Assembly (NCBI RefSeq): GCF_001866075.3
Contig: NZ_CP063356.1
Span: 4,764,164-4,828,163, forward strand
Direction: 5' to 3'
Length of the DNA: 64,000 nt
Source of the DNA: Anaerobacillus isosaccharinicus
Lineage (GTDB): Bacteria > Bacillota > Bacilli > Bacillales > Anaerobacillaceae
Positions 62,001 to 64,000 of the stretch are shown here, piece by piece. The translations under genes were made by a program, and so were the position numbers. Under the pieces are notes generated by a model. The model searched no databases, was not told where the DNA came from, and saw only the letters and a program-made list of their open reading frames with translations. Each line of letters begins with the position of its first letter. Within the stretch, counting starts at the first letter, position 1.

Positions 62001-64000
62001 CTAAGCCTTAATAACTTTAACGGCACATTTTTTATAATCTGGTTGCTTGGATATTGGACAATATGCATCTAAGGTTGTATCGTTTATCAACGCTTCTTCT
62101 GCAAAGAAAGGAACGAAGACTAAACCTTTTGGCGGCTTACCACGACCTGTTGTCGTTGCTTTTACTTTTGTTTCGCCACGGCGTGATTTAACGATAACCC
62201 AATCTTTATCCTTAATACCAATTGCAGCTGCATCATCTGGGTGGATTTCACATAGTGCTTCTGGTACAGCACGGTGTAACTCAGGCACACGACGAGTCAT
62301 TGATCCGCTATGCCAGTGCTCTAACACGCGGCCAGTACATAACCAAAACGGATATTCCTCATCTGGAATTTCAGGTGCATCCTCAAACGGTCTAAAGAAG
62401 ATTGTCGGCCGTTTATCATTCGATTTATAGAAACTAACATCTTTATATTTACCAACTTCACCAAACGTTTCAACTCCGACTTGGTCAAAGCCTTCTTCTT
62501 GCTTCCCATGAGCATAACGCCACTTAGTCTCCATCCATTTCCCATCTACCTCACGAACCGGCCAGCGCATTCCATGTTGTTTTAAATACTCTTCATAAGG
62601 TCCTAATTCTTTTGCGCTTGTTTTCAATTTGAAGCCAAGCTCTTGAACTGCAGGGTTTGGATGTGTGTGTGGCGCACTAAATAAACGGTATTCTTCAAAA
62701 AGCCTTACGCATACTTCATGGTCATCAATTAAATCATTCTTCTCATAATCCCAAATATCCGGACCATACTTACCAAATACAACATCAAAGGAGTCGTGCT
62801 CACCAATTTTCTTACCTTCAAGAACACGTTTAGCGACTTGAACCATCGTCCACATATCCCACTTTGCTTCCCCTGGTGGCTCTTGGCATTTTTCAAAAAT
62901 AGAGTTACGACGTTCCGCGTTGCCAAACATCCCTTCTCTTTCTACCCACATCGCTGCTGGTAAAACAACGTTCGCCATCTCAGTTGAGCGAGTAGGGTAT
63001 ACTTCAGAAACAACGATAAATCCGTCAATAACACCTTTTCCATCAACATCAACACCACGGAACCGATTTGTTTTCGGTAATGTTTGACCCCAGTTATTCG
63101 ACATACTCCAAAGGAACTTCACCTTACCATTACCAAGTTCGCGAAACATTTGAATTGTATGGTAACCGGGCTTTTCAATAGCATCTAAATATCCTTCTGG
63201 TAAGTTCCAAATCATTTCACTAAAACGGCGATGATCAGGATTTGTTACAACTAGATCTGCCGGTAAACGATGAGAGAATACGCCAACTTCACGAGCTGTA
63301 CCACAAGCACTTGGTTGACCAGTTAAAGAGAATGGTCCACTTCCTGGTTGGCTAATTTTACCTGACATTAAATGCACATCATAAATTAAGTTATTCATCC
63401 ACGTTCCACGTGTATGTTGGTTTACTCCCATTGTCCAAGTAGACATAACCTTTTTATTAGGGTCAGCAAACTCTTTTGCTAAAGCTTCTAAATCTTCAGC
63501 AGGAACTCCTGATAATTCAGAAACGTATTCAAACGTATATTTTGAAACCATCTCTTTAAATTCATCAAACGTTATTGACCAAGAATCATTTGCCTTTTGG
63601 CCAGCTTCAGTTGTATCGTAATCATCTTCCATTGCATGGCCTAAATTTTCTTGACCTGCTTTAAATTGACAATGTTCTTCAATAAACTTTTTATCATAAG
63701 AATCTGTTTCAATTAAGTAATTAACGATACTATTTGCGATAGCTAAGTCAGTTTGTGGTCTAAACACCATTACATGATCTGCAGTTTCAGAAGTACGAGT
63801 ATGATATGTTGTTAAGTCATAGTGCTTCACATTTGGATCTGATAGCTTTCTAGCCGTTAAACGAGAGTATAGTACGGGATGCATTTCTGCCATATTCGCG
63901 CCCCAAGTAACGAAAACATCCGCCATATCTAAATCATCATAACAACCCATCGGTTCGTCTGATTGGAATGTTGACATGAAACCAGTTACCGCACTTGCCA
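62001..64000 (-). CDS. napA: Periplasmic-type nitrate reductase NapA, C-terminal part
   Basis: 667 residues of the C-terminal three quarters; the gene runs off the right edge, the reading frame continuing past the internal ATG at 63977 to the last base. [31 protein letters not shown] and [14 protein letters not shown] are characteristic of NapA, and the C-terminal [19 protein letters not shown] belongs to the cofactor domain. It reduces nitrate to nitrite with a bis-MGD molybdenum centre. The 4Fe-4S motif, Mo-ligand Cys and Tat signal lie outside. Confidence 0.95.
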   Translation of the reverse strand, partial: ASAVTGFMSTFQSDEPMGCYDDLDMADVFVTWGANMAEMHPVLYSRLTARKLSDPNVKHYDLTTYHTRTSETADHVMVFRPQTDLAIANSIVNYLIETDSYDKKFIEEHCQFKAGQENLGHAMEDDYDTTEAGQKANDSWSITFDEFKEMVSKYTFEYVSELSGVPAEDLEALAKEFADPNKKVMSTWTMGVNQHTRGTWMNNLIYDVHLMSGKISQPGSGPFSLTGQPSACGTAREVGVFSHRLPADLVVTNPDHRRFSEMIWNLPEGYLDAIEKPGYHTIQMFRELGNGKVKFLWSMSNNWGQTLPKTNRFRGVDVDGKGVIDGFIVVSEVYPTRSTEMANVVLPAAMWVEREGMFGNAERRNSIFEKCQEPPGEAKWDMWTMVQVAKRVLEGKKIGEHDSFDVVFGKYGPDIWDYEKNDLIDDHEVCVRLFEEYRLFSAPHTHPNPAVQELGFKLKTSAKELGPYEEYLKQHGMRWPVREVDGKWMETKWRYAHGKQEEGFDQVGVETFGEVGKYKDVSFYKSNDKRPTIFFRPFEDAPEIPDEEYPFWLCTGRVLEHWHSGSMTRRVPELHRAVPEALCEIHPDDAAAIGIKDKDWVIVKSRRGETKVKATTTGRGKPPKGLVFVPFFAEEALINDTTLDAYCPISKQPDYKKCAVKVIKA

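Noticed and set aside
62047..62430. 127-codon plus-strand frame
   Set aside because: Antisense to napA.

Overview
The window looks like part of a spore-forming, low-GC Gram-positive chromosome of the Bacillaceae. The signs are an alpha/beta-type small acid-soluble spore protein, a Spo0E-like protein, the bacillithiol deacetylase pair BshB2/YojF, a Bacillus-type PatA, paired dgk/dck kinases, and strong AGGAGG ribosome binding sites with many TTG and GTG starts. Respiratory or anaerobic genes (selenocysteine formate dehydrogenase, periplasmic nitrate reductase Nap, a nitrite/sulfite reductase end) suggest a facultative or strict anaerobe, perhaps Anaerobacillus-like. The genus is a guess.

Layout. 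1-10.6 kb is housekeeping: the 5' end of a ferredoxin-type nitrite/sulfite reductase, patA, the UV endonuclease uvsE, a MATE exporter, an esterase, an M29 aminopeptidase, a HAD phosphatase, bshB2-yojF and a GNAT acetyltransferase. 10.8-11.04 kb carries a 6S RNA. 11.3-15 kb holds the 5-oxoprolinase operon pxpB-pxpC-pxpA and msrA-msrB. Two perfect 7-bp tandem arrays around a hairpin precede sbcD-sbcC. 19.6-26.5 kb has a YbgA-like protein, a nitroreductase, an M19 dipeptidase, fumC and a polysaccharide deacetylase. 26.6-29.6 kb is a disaccharide phosphorylase (GH65) plus beta-phosphoglucomutase unit. At 29.8-31.7 kb one polypeptide appears to join an ECF-like sigma factor to an anti-sigma/membrane/DUF4179-like module.

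31.8-55.4 kb is the accessory part. Two near-identical 1828-bp insertion sequences in the same orientation bracket it, and a related third IS and an IS110-type element lie inside. The IS110-type element splits an S9 peptidase gene and carries a 378-bp structured non-coding tail that may be a bridge-type RNA. Between the insertions lie a Spo0E-like gene, an orphan c-di-GMP-I riboswitch with no gene after it, a subtilisin-like protease, a ComEC-like lipoprotein, PEP synthase, an MFS exporter, a patatin-like lipase, a UGA-decoding formate dehydrogenase with its SECIS hairpin, an OFA-type transporter and a spore-protein gene.

55.5-64 kb returns to core genes (DegV, dgk-dck, recQ) and ends in a nap operon (napA-napB-napD-ferredoxin) that runs off the right edge.

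Themes: formate oxidation, nitrate reduction and nitrite/sulfite reduction recur. Sporulation signalling and c-di-GMP sensing sit next to each other. The three DDE-type insertion sequences share an arrangement in which the -10 box overlaps one arm of a hairpin that hides the transposase ribosome binding site, so read-through mRNA should be translationally locked.
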